Under the pieces are notes generated by a model that saw only the letters and a list, made by a program, of their open reading frames with translations, made no database searches and was not told where the DNA came from. This document shows positions 56,572 to 64,000 of a stretch of 64,000 bases of DNA, one piece after another. This DNA comes from Bacillus sp. KH172YL63 (GTDB lineage Bacteria; Bacillota; Bacilli; Bacillales; Bacillaceae_B): positions 3,336,001 through 3,400,000 of the forward strand of contig NZ_AP022842.1 of the NCBI RefSeq assembly GCF_011398925.1, in the 5' to 3' direction. The first letter of the stretch is position 1. Every line of letters begins with the position of its first letter. Made by a program: the position numbers and the translations under genes.

Positions 56572-56630
56572 CGAGTCTGATCATTTGAAAGGCTTGAGAA
56601 AGTACGATGATTAATGAAAGGGTGTATCGT

Positions 56631-56909
56631 ATGCCTTTAAATTCACAGAATCAGATGCAGTTGTTATCAGATATTTTAAGCAATCATTCGACCGATTGCT
56701 GCGGTTCGGTTTCTGAATGCGAGCAGGTTGAGCGTTTGGTGAAGTCGTTGATGGTCAATGCTGATATTCATGAAAACGTGAAACCCGTTTTACAGGAAAT
56801 TTATCAGTACAGCCATGACGGGATTTCTTCGTCAGACTTAGAGAACCATATTACGACGAACAAACAGAACCTGTCCCAATGGGTAACGGATATGAACAGT
56901 TACTCTTGA
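56631..56909 (+). CDS. ytzH: YtzH-like protein
   Basis: A 92-aa protein, the length of YtzH. Starts MPLNSQNQMQLLSDIL, with a CCGSVSECEQVERLV stretch and an all-helical composition. The ATG at 56631 follows AAAGGGTG. It ends one base before the convergent ytmP stop, with no terminator between. Function unknown. Confidence 0.88.
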   Translation: MPLNSQNQMQLLSDILSNHSTDCCGSVSECEQVERLVKSLMVNADIHENVKPVLQEIYQYSHDGISSSDLENHITTNKQNLSQWVTDMNSYS

Positions 56910-56910
56910 T

Positions 56911-57693
56911 TCAGATGACTTTATGCAGGTACTGGATCCAGTGATTCATTTCATGGAAGCGGGCCTTGCCTTTGTGCCACTGAATCGAAAGGATCGTCTG
57001 TGCCACCACATACCATTTCATGCGCAGCTTCAAGTTATCGGTGAGTTCCACACCGTATTGAGTCAACCAGCTTTCCCACTCATCTTCCGGGATATACCAG
57101 TATAACAGCAAGCCAACATCAAATGCAGGATCCGCGATCATCGCTCCGTCCCAATCGATCAAATACAACTGGTTGTAATCAGAAAGCAGCCAGTTGTTAT
57201 GATTTACATCACCGTGACAGACTACATATTCTTCCTGTTGAACCTCTAACAGTTCTTTTTGAAGGAAAGCCAGCGCCTCCCTGATGATCGGCAATGAAAG
57301 AAGATCGAATTCAAGGCCTGTTTCCACTTCCGTCAGCATGTGCTCCGGCTGGAACGGCTCTTTTCCCAGTCGCTCAAGCATTGTCGAGAGCGGCTTTGAG
57401 GAATGAATTTTGTTCAGGAGCCTTGCCACCCGTTCATCCTTCATTTCTTCCGGTTTTAATTCTCTCCCATTTAACCAGTGTTGCGCTGTTATGACATCCC
57501 CGTTTTCAAGTCTTTTTGTCCAAACGAGTTTGGGTACGATCCCTTCAGCTGACAGAACAGCCACAAAGGGGGAAGAATTGCGCTTGAGGAATAACCTCTG
57601 CTCCTGATACTGAGCAAAGAACGCTTCTCCGGTCGCACCGCCTGCGGGGACGATTTCCCAATCTTGGTCAAATAAGTGTTCCAATATATTCAC
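56911..57693 (-). CDS. ytmP: YtmP, aminoglycoside phosphotransferase/choline kinase-like protein
   Basis: A 260-aa kinase-fold protein. VVCHGDVNHNNWLLSD is the HGDxxxxN catalytic loop and LYLIDWDGAMIADPAFD the metal-binding loop. It likely phosphorylates a small molecule; the natural substrate is not known. Start ATG at 57693 follows GGTGAA. Convergent with ytzH. Confidence 0.9.
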   Translation of the reverse strand: MNILEHLFDQDWEIVPAGGATGEAFFAQYQEQRLFLKRNSSPFVAVLSAEGIVPKLVWTKRLENGDVITAQHWLNGRELKPEEMKDERVARLLNKIHSSKPLSTMLERLGKEPFQPEHMLTEVETGLEFDLLSLPIIREALAFLQKELLEVQQEEYVVCHGDVNHNNWLLSDYNQLYLIDWDGAMIADPAFDVGLLLYWYIPEDEWESWLTQYGVELTDNLKLRMKWYVVAQTILSIQWHKGKARFHEMNHWIQYLHKVI

Positions 57694-57785
57694 CTTCTAT
57701 TGGTCCTTTGTCATGTTTATATCTTCATATAGATGATTATTTTAAAATTGATTGAAATGACATTTTACGAAAAAAAGTTCTTATA

Positions 57786-57829
57786 AAATAAAAAAGACAG
57801 CTATTGGGCAATACAAATCAATAGCCATC
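57786..57829 (-). terminator. amyX operon terminator
   Basis: On the minus strand GATGGCTATTG pairs with CAATAGCTGTC, followed by TTTTTTATTT. It ends the ytlP-ytlQ-ytlR-amyX run. Confidence 0.83.
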
Positions 57830-57881
57830 TCTTTTGATTTTATCGTCATCTTGTTTATTCGTCAAGCACTGGAATGAACTG

Positions 57882-60020
57882 TCATCTCACAAACACATAG
57901 GAAGATACCGGTTCAAGGGTGATCACTGACTCCTTCAGCTCGTATAGCCCCCCGACGTCTGCAGCGTTTCCGTCTGATAAACAGATCCAGCCTCCCCCTT
58001 CCGGAAGGGCATATTCACAACCCTTTGCATCCGCATGAAAGACCATGAAGATGTCATTCCAGGGTCCGTATGGATGCACATTCCTGTAAGAGACGACAAC
58101 GAGATTCTCAATCTCGTGGGAAACCGACACATGCTGCCTGATGAGTTCACTGCTGTGAAAACGGAAGGCACCGTGGCTTTTACGGATTTGAATCAGCGCT
58201 TTCACATACTGAACCACATCGTCATATCTTTCCCTTCTGAGCCAATCAAGCTGATTGATCTCGACCGGGGAATTATAGCTGTTCTCAACCCCTTTTTTCG
58301 TCCGGAAGAATTCCTGTCCGGCATGAAGGAAAGGGATGCCTTGTGACAGCAGGACCATGGTCGTCGCCAGTTTATGGCGCAGTCTCAGCGTTTCTTCATC
58401 TTCGTTCATGCACGCCTGCATTTTATCCCACAGCGTGTGATTATCATGTGATTCCACATAATTGACAGATTGGGTCGGATCCTTGAACAGTCCCCGCTCC
58501 CCTTCTTTCATTCCTACGCTCCCGGTCAGGACGAGTTCGACCTTTTGTTCGAGGTGGCCCTGGCCGAGGGCGAATCCCTTATCGTATAAATTGAATGTGC
58601 TTCCCTTGATCGTGTCCCTGAACCAATCATTAAATTGACCGATTCCCGGGAGCTGTTGGGCATTTCGCAAGTTTGCTTTGTGGTGGGGAGGCAGCGGTGT
58701 ATTCAAATCCCAGCCCTCTCCTATGATGATCGCTCCGGGGAGGCGGGCGTCCACCTCTTTGCGGATCATGTTCATCGTCTCCACATCAAGGATGCCCATC
58801 AAATCAAAGCGGAAGCCGTCCACGCCGTATTCGGTCATCCAGTACAGAATCGAATCGACGATGAATTTCCTCGCCATCAGCCGCTCTGAGGCAAAATCGT
58901 TCCCTACCCCGGTCCCGTTTGAAGGGAGGCCGTTTTCATCATGGCGGAAATAATATCCCGGAACAAGCTTCTCAAAGGAGGATTCCTCCCTGATGTACAC
59001 ATGGTTATAAACGACGTCCATGATCACCCGGATGTTCTCTTCGTGCAGGCTTTCAATGACCGCCTTTAATTCCTTAATCCGCTCAGCCGGATTTTCAGGA
59101 TTTAAGCTGTAGCTCCCTTCAGGTGCATTGAAGAACAGCGGGTTGTAACCCCAGTTATAGCTTGTGTCGGACGGGCTGTCGGTCACTCCGCCGAAATCAT
59201 TCACAGGCAGTAACTCTACATGCGTCACCCCGAGTTCTTTTAAGTAATCAACCCCGGAGCTGTAACCATTCGGTGTCGAAGTCCCCCGTTCTGTGAAGGC
59301 ACGGTATTTCCCTTTGAACGTCATCCCGCTCTCTTTCTGTGCTGAGAAATCACGGATATTCAATTCGTAGATGACCGCATCTGCCGGGGAATGAAGAGGG
59401 GGTAAAGGCTTGTTCTGCTGACCCGGATCCACGATGCACCCCCATTCACTGTCGACTGAGACAGACTTCGCATAGGGATCGACAACTTCCTCCCAAACCA
59501 GGTTGATGCAGGGAAGGATCGTATAGGAATATCCCGTGACATCGGTATTCACCTGACATGCCCAGACACCGTTTTCAGTCCGTTCATACGGGTACTGAAT
59601 CTCTTCTCCGTCCGGGGACCGCAGCTTAAGGCGGACCTCTGTCGCAGTCGGTGCCCACACTTTGAAGATGGTGCGTCCCTCTTGGTATGTAACACCAAGG
59701 TCGTTTCCATCGTAGAAATAGCGCTGATCGAATTCTTCTGTACGGATGACGGCACCGATCTGCAGGTCTGTTGTTGTCTGGTGTTCATCTATGATTTCGT
59801 AGTGTTCCCCCAATATGACCTTCTCTCCCTGCAGCGTCGTGACATATTTCATCGCGTCATTCAGGGGCGTCTTTTCTTCGATGTGCAGGGCAATCATTTC
59901 ATCCCCTTTGATCAGGGAGAAATGACTTGATTCTCCCCCATGGTAATCGTAGGGAAGGATCATGGTGATCGTCTGAAAGGTATCCAAGAATGCATCGTAC
60001 TGCCTGCTTATGACTAACAC
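57882..60020 (-). CDS. amyX: Type I pullulanase
   Basis: A 712-aa GH13 debranching enzyme. A CBM48-like domain (about residues 95-190, VTYQEGRTIFKVWAPTA) precedes the barrel with the type I pullulanase motif YNWGYNP, nucleophile Asp in DGFRFDLMG, acid Glu in IIIGEGWD and the transition-state Asp in VESHDNHT. No signal peptide, so it acts in the cytoplasm on alpha-1,6 branches of glycogen-like glucans. The GTG at 60020 gives a start aligning with B. subtilis AmyX and follows GTGGGTG; a TTG at 60053 inside ytlR is less likely. Confidence 0.93.
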   Translation of the reverse strand: MLVISRQYDAFLDTFQTITMILPYDYHGGESSHFSLIKGDEMIALHIEEKTPLNDAMKYVTTLQGEKVILGEHYEIIDEHQTTTDLQIGAVIRTEEFDQRYFYDGNDLGVTYQEGRTIFKVWAPTATEVRLKLRSPDGEEIQYPYERTENGVWACQVNTDVTGYSYTILPCINLVWEEVVDPYAKSVSVDSEWGCIVDPGQQNKPLPPLHSPADAVIYELNIRDFSAQKESGMTFKGKYRAFTERGTSTPNGYSSGVDYLKELGVTHVELLPVNDFGGVTDSPSDTSYNWGYNPLFFNAPEGSYSLNPENPAERIKELKAVIESLHEENIRVIMDVVYNHVYIREESSFEKLVPGYYFRHDENGLPSNGTGVGNDFASERLMARKFIVDSILYWMTEYGVDGFRFDLMGILDVETMNMIRKEVDARLPGAIIIGEGWDLNTPLPPHHKANLRNAQQLPGIGQFNDWFRDTIKGSTFNLYDKGFALGQGHLEQKVELVLTGSVGMKEGERGLFKDPTQSVNYVESHDNHTLWDKMQACMNEDEETLRLRHKLATTMVLLSQGIPFLHAGQEFFRTKKGVENSYNSPVEINQLDWLRRERYDDVVQYVKALIQIRKSHGAFRFHSSELIRQHVSVSHEIENLVVVSYRNVHPYGPWNDIFMVFHADAKGCEYALPEGGGWICLSDGNAADVGGLYELKESVITLEPVSSYVFVR

Positions 60021-60025
60021 TTCTG

Positions 60026-60967
60026 TCACCCACTTCTGTTTAACATTTTCCAACTCAATGGAAGAACATGCACATCCAGTTCCTTTCCTTTCTTCAAAGC
60101 CTCCACCGTTTCTCCATCTGCATGGATGGGTACATCCTGATCGGACCGGATCGTGATCCTCTCACCCGTTCCCGAATATACCTCCTTGAAAGCTGTATGT
60201 TTCCCTAAGAACACGGAGAGAAAGACAAGGAGTAATTTCCACCGTGACAGTCCATGGACAATGGTGAAGTCCAGCTCACCGTCGGCCGGGGAGGCAAGAG
60301 GGGCGATTTTCATCCCTCCGCCGAAATAAGGCTGATTCGAGATCGTCACGAACCATACTTTGTGAAACACTTGTGTCTTTCCGTCTATCGTGCCCGTCAC
60401 TGTAAAGGGCCGAAAGGTGAGCGCTTCTTTACAGACGAGGATTGGATAAATCAACTGACCGAGTGACCATCTGTTGAGCCATTTCTTGAATGAAGAGAGA
60501 TTGGCTTTCCGGGCAATTTCCGCATCGAATCCTATTCCTATATTATTCACAAAATGCCCATTTGCTCCGTCATTCAATGAGAAGGCACCCGAATCCAGGT
60601 TGACGGTTTCTTTTTCCATGAATCGTTGTTTTATTAAGGTATATGCTTCAGATTTTTTGTTAGGCCAATTATAGCCCCTTGCAAAATCATTGCCACTTCC
60701 TGATGGAATATACCCTATCACCACCTGATCAAAACCGATCGCACCCCTGATCAGAGAGTTCATCGTCCCGTCCCCGCCGACTCCGACGACCAGGATCTGC
60801 TCATCAGGTGAGCGGGCGACCAGGCGGGAAATAATCGTTTTCACGTCACTTGGATGTTCGGTGATAAACACTTCGTGGGGGATATCGATCTGCTTCCGGA
60901 ACGCTTCCCAGGAAGACAATGAATGCTGATTCTTCGCTGATGGATTCACAATGAAGATCGTTCTCAT
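60026..60967 (-). CDS. ytlR: YtlR, diacylglycerol/lipid kinase family protein
   Basis: A 313-aa protein with the lipid kinase motifs IFIVNPSAK, VVGVGGDGTMNSLIRG and GYIPSGSGNDFARG, followed by the beta-sandwich half ending at HADGETVEAL. It should phosphorylate a lipid such as diacylglycerol; the substrate is unproven. The ATG at 60967 overlaps the ytlQ stop (ATGA). Confidence 0.93.
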   Translation of the reverse strand: MRTIFIVNPSAKNQHSLSSWEAFRKQIDIPHEVFITEHPSDVKTIISRLVARSPDEQILVVGVGGDGTMNSLIRGAIGFDQVVIGYIPSGSGNDFARGYNWPNKKSEAYTLIKQRFMEKETVNLDSGAFSLNDGANGHFVNNIGIGFDAEIARKANLSSFKKWLNRWSLGQLIYPILVCKEALTFRPFTVTGTIDGKTQVFHKVWFVTISNQPYFGGGMKIAPLASPADGELDFTIVHGLSRWKLLLVFLSVFLGKHTAFKEVYSGTGERITIRSDQDVPIHADGETVEALKKGKELDVHVLPLSWKMLNRSG

Positions 60968-61923
60968 GTCAGATTCTCATCTGATGCAGGTGCAGCATTC
61001 TCCCACTGAAGCCTTTTGAAGGAAGTGGTCTGACAGTACTCGAGCACCGCTTGAGCAGCCTTCAGCTGCACGCTTTTGATAGGGGATGTGCTGGAACGCT
61101 GCTTCTGGAACCACGCTGGATGCTGGCGCTTGTCAAGGAACTGAATCCCTGCAGGTGCCTGTGGATAGTCGATATAACCGTTTCTGCTGATGACAGCCTG
61201 ATGGATCGGAAGCTCCACGCCTGCATGTCGCATAATCTGATGGATGATCCGCTCCATCCTTTTCAAACCGATGAGCGGGTTCAACACCTTCTTCTCCATG
61301 TCTCCCCACTTTTTCAGCCAGAATCTATCCCCTGAACCAAGATAAGCCGTCCCGTCTTCAAACTCCAGGAATGTCAGGCACCAAATCCCTGTCGGCGTGA
61401 TCAGGATCGTCTCGAGTTCCACTGGCGCGTTTTTGATTTTCAGGATCGGGTTGTAGAGAACGAAGATATTATCCGGGAACCGCTGCAGTAAATAATGAAG
61501 CCGCTCGTCATAGTGGTAGCTGTTATCCACGTAGGATTTTTCCATAATCGTCGAACTTGCCCAACGCAATTGGAACTCATATACCATATCGAGAAAAGAC
61601 AGCTTCAGTTCTTCCTCTGACTGGATGCCATGATTGGTGTCCATCTCGAATTCAATGTCTTCGTCATCAGGTTCTGCAGCCTGAACGTCTGCCTCCTCCT
61701 CTTCTTCTTTCTTTTTGAAAAAGGAGAAAAGCTTTTCTTTCATTGTGTTTCTCTCTTCCTCTGACTCTTCGACAGGAAGAGGTTCGGGGAGCTCCCCGGT
61801 TTCCCAATGTTGTTTCATTTTTTCCCACTGCTGCTTTTTTAATCGGACAAATTGGGAAGGATATCTATATAAATCGGTTTCATATCGTGAAACATAATCT
61901 TGAAGTTTAATCAGCTGTGCCAT
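60964..61923 (-). CDS. ytlQ: YtlQ, NERD-domain protein
   Basis: A 319-aa protein. A charged N-terminal region with an acidic Lys/Glu stretch (about 70-110) leads to a NERD-like, nuclease-related domain (YNPILKIKNAPVELETILIT, TGIWCLTFLEFEDG). The catalytic residues of active nucleases are not clearly complete. The ATG at 61923 follows AAAGGAA; the frame to 61950 overlaps ytlP. Function unknown. Confidence 0.85.
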   Translation of the reverse strand: MAQLIKLQDYVSRYETDLYRYPSQFVRLKKQQWEKMKQHWETGELPEPLPVEESEEERNTMKEKLFSFFKKKEEEEEADVQAAEPDDEDIEFEMDTNHGIQSEEELKLSFLDMVYEFQLRWASSTIMEKSYVDNSYHYDERLHYLLQRFPDNIFVLYNPILKIKNAPVELETILITPTGIWCLTFLEFEDGTAYLGSGDRFWLKKWGDMEKKVLNPLIGLKRMERIIHQIMRHAGVELPIHQAVISRNGYIDYPQAPAGIQFLDKRQHPAWFQKQRSSTSPIKSVQLKAAQAVLEYCQTTSFKRLQWENAAPASDENLT

Positions 61924-62497
61924 ATGGATCGTTCCTTTCATGACGGTCAATTTGCTGTAACGGGAATGTATATAGCGCTTCGTATTTCGGAAGCCGGTCT
62001 AGGTGTGTTTGATATAAAACAATGCTTTGCGGCATAAATGAATGCGATGTTTCAGGAAGGAACGGCTCAAGCCATTCATGGGTGAAAGGCTTGAGCCCGG
62101 CCCATTTTCTTCCTACAGTGATATGTGGTGAAAATGGACGCTTGTCAAGCACATACCCCTCTTCCTCACAGGAGTCATACACCCGGTCCCTGAGATGCTG
62201 CAACTGCGCCGAGTCCTCTGCCCCCATCCAGAAGATTCTGGGCTGATCACTTTTCCCGAAGGTCCCGAAGCCGTTCAGTGTCAATCGGAAAGCGGGACGG
62301 TACACATCCCCCACCTTTTCGACGACCGGACCCAGATCCCCTGCACTTCCAAGGAAGGCGAGTGTGAGATGATAATCTTCGGGATGCACCCATTTCTTGA
62401 GGGCTCCTGCAGCCTGCAGCGGCTGCACCTGTTCATTTATCCAGCGTTTCGTTTCTTTCGGCAAAGAAAGCGCAAAGAAGTAGTGGGGGTTCGACAT
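61907..62497 (-). CDS. ytlP: YtlP, RNA 2',3'-cyclic phosphodiesterase (ThpR/LigT)
   Basis: A 196-aa 2H phosphoesterase. Two HxTx motifs, HLTLAFLG and HITVGRKW, form the active site. It opens 2',3'-cyclic phosphates at RNA ends. The ATG at 62497 follows AAAGGA by about 8-10 nt; the ATG at 62545 is rejected. It overlaps ytlQ by 17 nt, heading the ytlPQR-amyX run. Confidence 0.93.
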   Translation of the reverse strand: MSNPHYFFALSLPKETKRWINEQVQPLQAAGALKKWVHPEDYHLTLAFLGSAGDLGPVVEKVGDVYRPAFRLTLNGFGTFGKSDQPRIFWMGAEDSAQLQHLRDRVYDSCEEEGYVLDKRPFSPHITVGRKWAGLKPFTHEWLEPFLPETSHSFMPQSIVLYQTHLDRLPKYEALYTFPLQQIDRHERNDPYGTAD

Positions 62498-62663
62498 ATC
62501 ATCCGTCCTTTCGATTGTTATTACCATTTTAGCAAAATGTGTCATAAGAGAGAATCACAACCGTGAAATGCAATAAAATTGAAATACAAAGCTAATTTAT
62601 TTGATAAGCTTTATCTGAATTAGTACAGTAGAAGTAGAAACATTTTCTGAAAGGAAGTTGACG

Positions 62664-63593
62664 ATGAAAGTAGTACAAAATATAGCCGAACTGATCGGGG
62701 ACACACCCCTTGTTAAATTGAACCGTCTGAATCCAGAAGGCGGAGCCGATGTATATGTGAAATTGGAATTCTACAATCCGAGTAAAAGCGTGAAGGACCG
62801 GGCTGCCTACCAGATGATCGTGGAAGCGGAAAAAGCCGGCCACCTGAAGGAAGGATCGACCATCATCGAGCCGACGAGCGGGAATACAGGAATCGGCCTT
62901 GCCATGAACGCAGCAGCGAGGGGCTATCGGTCCATCCTCGTGATGCCTGACACGATGACCCAGGAGCGCATCAATCTCCTTAAAGCCTATGGAGCGGAAG
63001 TCGTATTGACACCAGGGGATGAAAAAATGCCAGGTGCCATCGAAAAAGCGAAAGAATTGACGAAAGAAATCCCGAACAGCTTCATGCCGATGCAGTTCGA
63101 GAATGATGCCAATCCGAATGCACACCGAAAGACGACGGCACTTGAAATCGTGGAAGCGATGAAAGAAATCGGCAAACCGCTGTCAGCCTTTGTCGCGACG
63201 GCAGGAACCGGCGGGACGATCACCGGTACTGGCGAAGTGTTGCGGGAGCATTATCCGGACCTTTCCGTACACGTCGTCGAGCCGGCAGGATCCCCGGTCC
63301 TTTCTGGAGGGAAGCCAGGAAAGCATAAGCTTGTCGGCACAAGCCCAGGGTTTGTACCTGAGATCCTGAATACAGATGTGTACGATAAAATCCATAAAAT
63401 CGAAGACGAACAGGCCTATGATATCGCCCGCAGAATGGCGAGCGAAGAAGGGATACTGGTCGGACCGTCTTCAGGTGCTGCCTGCTATGCAGCCATTGAA
63501 GTCGCCAAGACGCTGTCACCTGACGATGTGGTCGTCTGCATTGCATGCGATACAGGCGAAAGATACCTGTCGAGCGATCTGTTCCGATTCTGA
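62664..63593 (+). CDS. ytkP: YtkP, cysteine synthase family PLP enzyme
   Basis: A 309-aa fold type II PLP protein. The PLP lysine lies in NPSKSVKDRAA (Lys about 44), PTSGNTGIGLAM and GTGGTITGTG hold cofactor and substrate. It is an O-acetylserine (thiol)-lyase homologue, a paralogue of CysK at the ytk locus; its own substrate is uncertain. The ATG at 62664 follows AAAGGA; the TTG at 62658 is part of the spacer. Divergent from ytlP. Confidence 0.92.
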   Translation: MKVVQNIAELIGDTPLVKLNRLNPEGGADVYVKLEFYNPSKSVKDRAAYQMIVEAEKAGHLKEGSTIIEPTSGNTGIGLAMNAAARGYRSILVMPDTMTQERINLLKAYGAEVVLTPGDEKMPGAIEKAKELTKEIPNSFMPMQFENDANPNAHRKTTALEIVEAMKEIGKPLSAFVATAGTGGTITGTGEVLREHYPDLSVHVVEPAGSPVLSGGKPGKHKLVGTSPGFVPEILNTDVYDKIHKIEDEQAYDIARRMASEEGILVGPSSGAACYAAIEVAKTLSPDDVVVCIACDTGERYLSSDLFRF

Positions 63594-63604
63594 TCGATTT
63601 CTCC

Positions 63605-63647
63605 AAAGAAAAGAGGCTGTGCCATTGTCGGCACAGCCTCTTTTCTT
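63605..63647. terminator. Bidirectional terminator after ytkP
   Basis: AAAGAAAAGAGGCTGTGCC pairs perfectly with GGCACAGCCTCTTTTCTT, serving ytkP and the convergent hypothetical gene. Confidence 0.9.
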
Positions 63648-63921
63648 ATTTTACATTGTGATAGTGGGTGATGAATTGTTCGGGAGAAGATCTCACGACA
63701 AATGTCCAAACCCCTTCAATCGTATGGAGATACAAAAATGTATAGTAAGCGGACAATGCCCTGCTCGTCACATCCATCACGTCTTTGATGACGAATGTCC
63801 TTTTAGGCGTGACGATCCGGTCGCTGTATAAATAAAGATACTCCTCTGTCTCCACCGTGATCTGCCGGTTGTCTTCTATCCTTCGCTCAGTCTTCATAAA
63901 TGGTTGTGAACAAATCAACAT
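63646..63921 (-). CDS. Small hypothetical protein
   Basis: A 91-aa protein with strand-rich sequence (QITVETEEYLYLYSDRIV, KRTFVIKDVMDVTSRAL, YYTFLYLHTIEGVWTFVV), resembling a PH-like small Bacillus domain; no function assigned. The ATG at 63921 has GGAGG 6 nt upstream; an ATG at 63897 lacks one but overlaps the preceding stop less. Its stop abuts the terminator. Confidence 0.72.
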   Translation of the reverse strand: MLICSQPFMKTERRIEDNRQITVETEEYLYLYSDRIVTPKRTFVIKDVMDVTSRALSAYYTFLYLHTIEGVWTFVVRSSPEQFITHYHNVK

Positions 63922-64000
63922 CTACTGCCTCCAACTGATTTAACGATTCTTCCTGTTCCTGAACAGGGATTGAAGCTTCTTCGTGACGGTACCCGGTTTC
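63887..64000 (-). CDS. C-terminal end of an upstream gene (partial)
   Basis: The minus strand is open from the window edge for 37 codons (ETGYRHEEASIPVQEQEE, then SLNQLEAVDVDLFTTIYED) to TGA at 63889-63887. It overlaps the start of the next gene, typical of an operon. The tail is acidic; the protein cannot be identified from this part. Confidence 0.5.
   Translation of the reverse strand, partial: ETGYRHEEASIPVQEQEESLNQLEAVDVDLFTTIYED

Overview
The window is a piece of chromosome from a Gram-positive endospore-forming Bacillaceae bacterium, most like a marine-type Bacillus or Rossellomorea. Evidence: the gene order rpsD-tyrS-acsA-acuABC-motPS-ccpA-aroA-ytxJHG-murC-sftA-ytpRQP-ytoQ-ytoP-ytzB-ytnP-trmB-ytzH-ytmP-amyX-ytlRQP-ytkP closely follows the B. 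subtilis ytr-ytk region, and the window uses AGGAGG-type ribosome binding sites, strong intrinsic terminators, a tyrosine T-box, cre sites, and sigma-B and sigma-K-like promoters. No rRNA, tRNA, insertion sequence, prophage or CRISPR was seen.

Layout. 1-4.2 kb: start of a PLP trans-sulfuration enzyme, a GAF-GGDEF diguanylate cyclase (dgcP/ytrP-like) and rpsD with its leader. 4.3-12.4 kb: an accessory operon read leftward between rpsD and tyrS. It encodes a nicotianamine-synthase-like enzyme (CntL), an opine dehydrogenase (CntM), an EamA exporter and a five-gene NikA/Opp-type ABC importer, and lies behind three palindromes matching the Zur operator. I read it as a zinc-starvation-induced opine metallophore (staphylopine/pseudopaline-like) synthesis, export and uptake system. 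12.5-22.2 kb: tyrS with T-box, a class A penicillin-binding protein, and the divergent acsA/acuABC acetate locus with cre sites and the acetylatable Lys549. 22.3-31.1 kb: a lipoprotein, a molybdenum formate dehydrogenase with its DUF1641 partner, the sodium-type flagellar stator motPS, ccpA and aroA. 31.3-41.6 kb: an FtsA/PilM-like actin fold protein, the ytxGHJ stress genes, an M29 aminopeptidase, murC and a nicotinate phosphoribosyltransferase. 41.7-64 kb: sftA, ytpRQP, a PTS-IIC-like membrane protein, ytoQ, a POT peptide transporter, a Cys/Arg-rich repeat protein behind a sigma-K-like promoter, and the ytoP to ytkP run.

Beyond genes, several intergenic stretches are highly structured. Three separate spacers carry the same degenerate array with 20-21 bp period (ATGAGC boxes) ending in a shared motif around TGTCGAAAAATCG. 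The spacer between the M29 aminopeptidase and murC carries a 14-unit array of exact 25 bp period arranged as seven direct units followed by seven inverted units. A 250-nt element upstream of the peptide transporter folds into one long hairpin bounded by TTGATTG/CAATCAA. These repeats and the metallophore operon are the parts most worth a second look.
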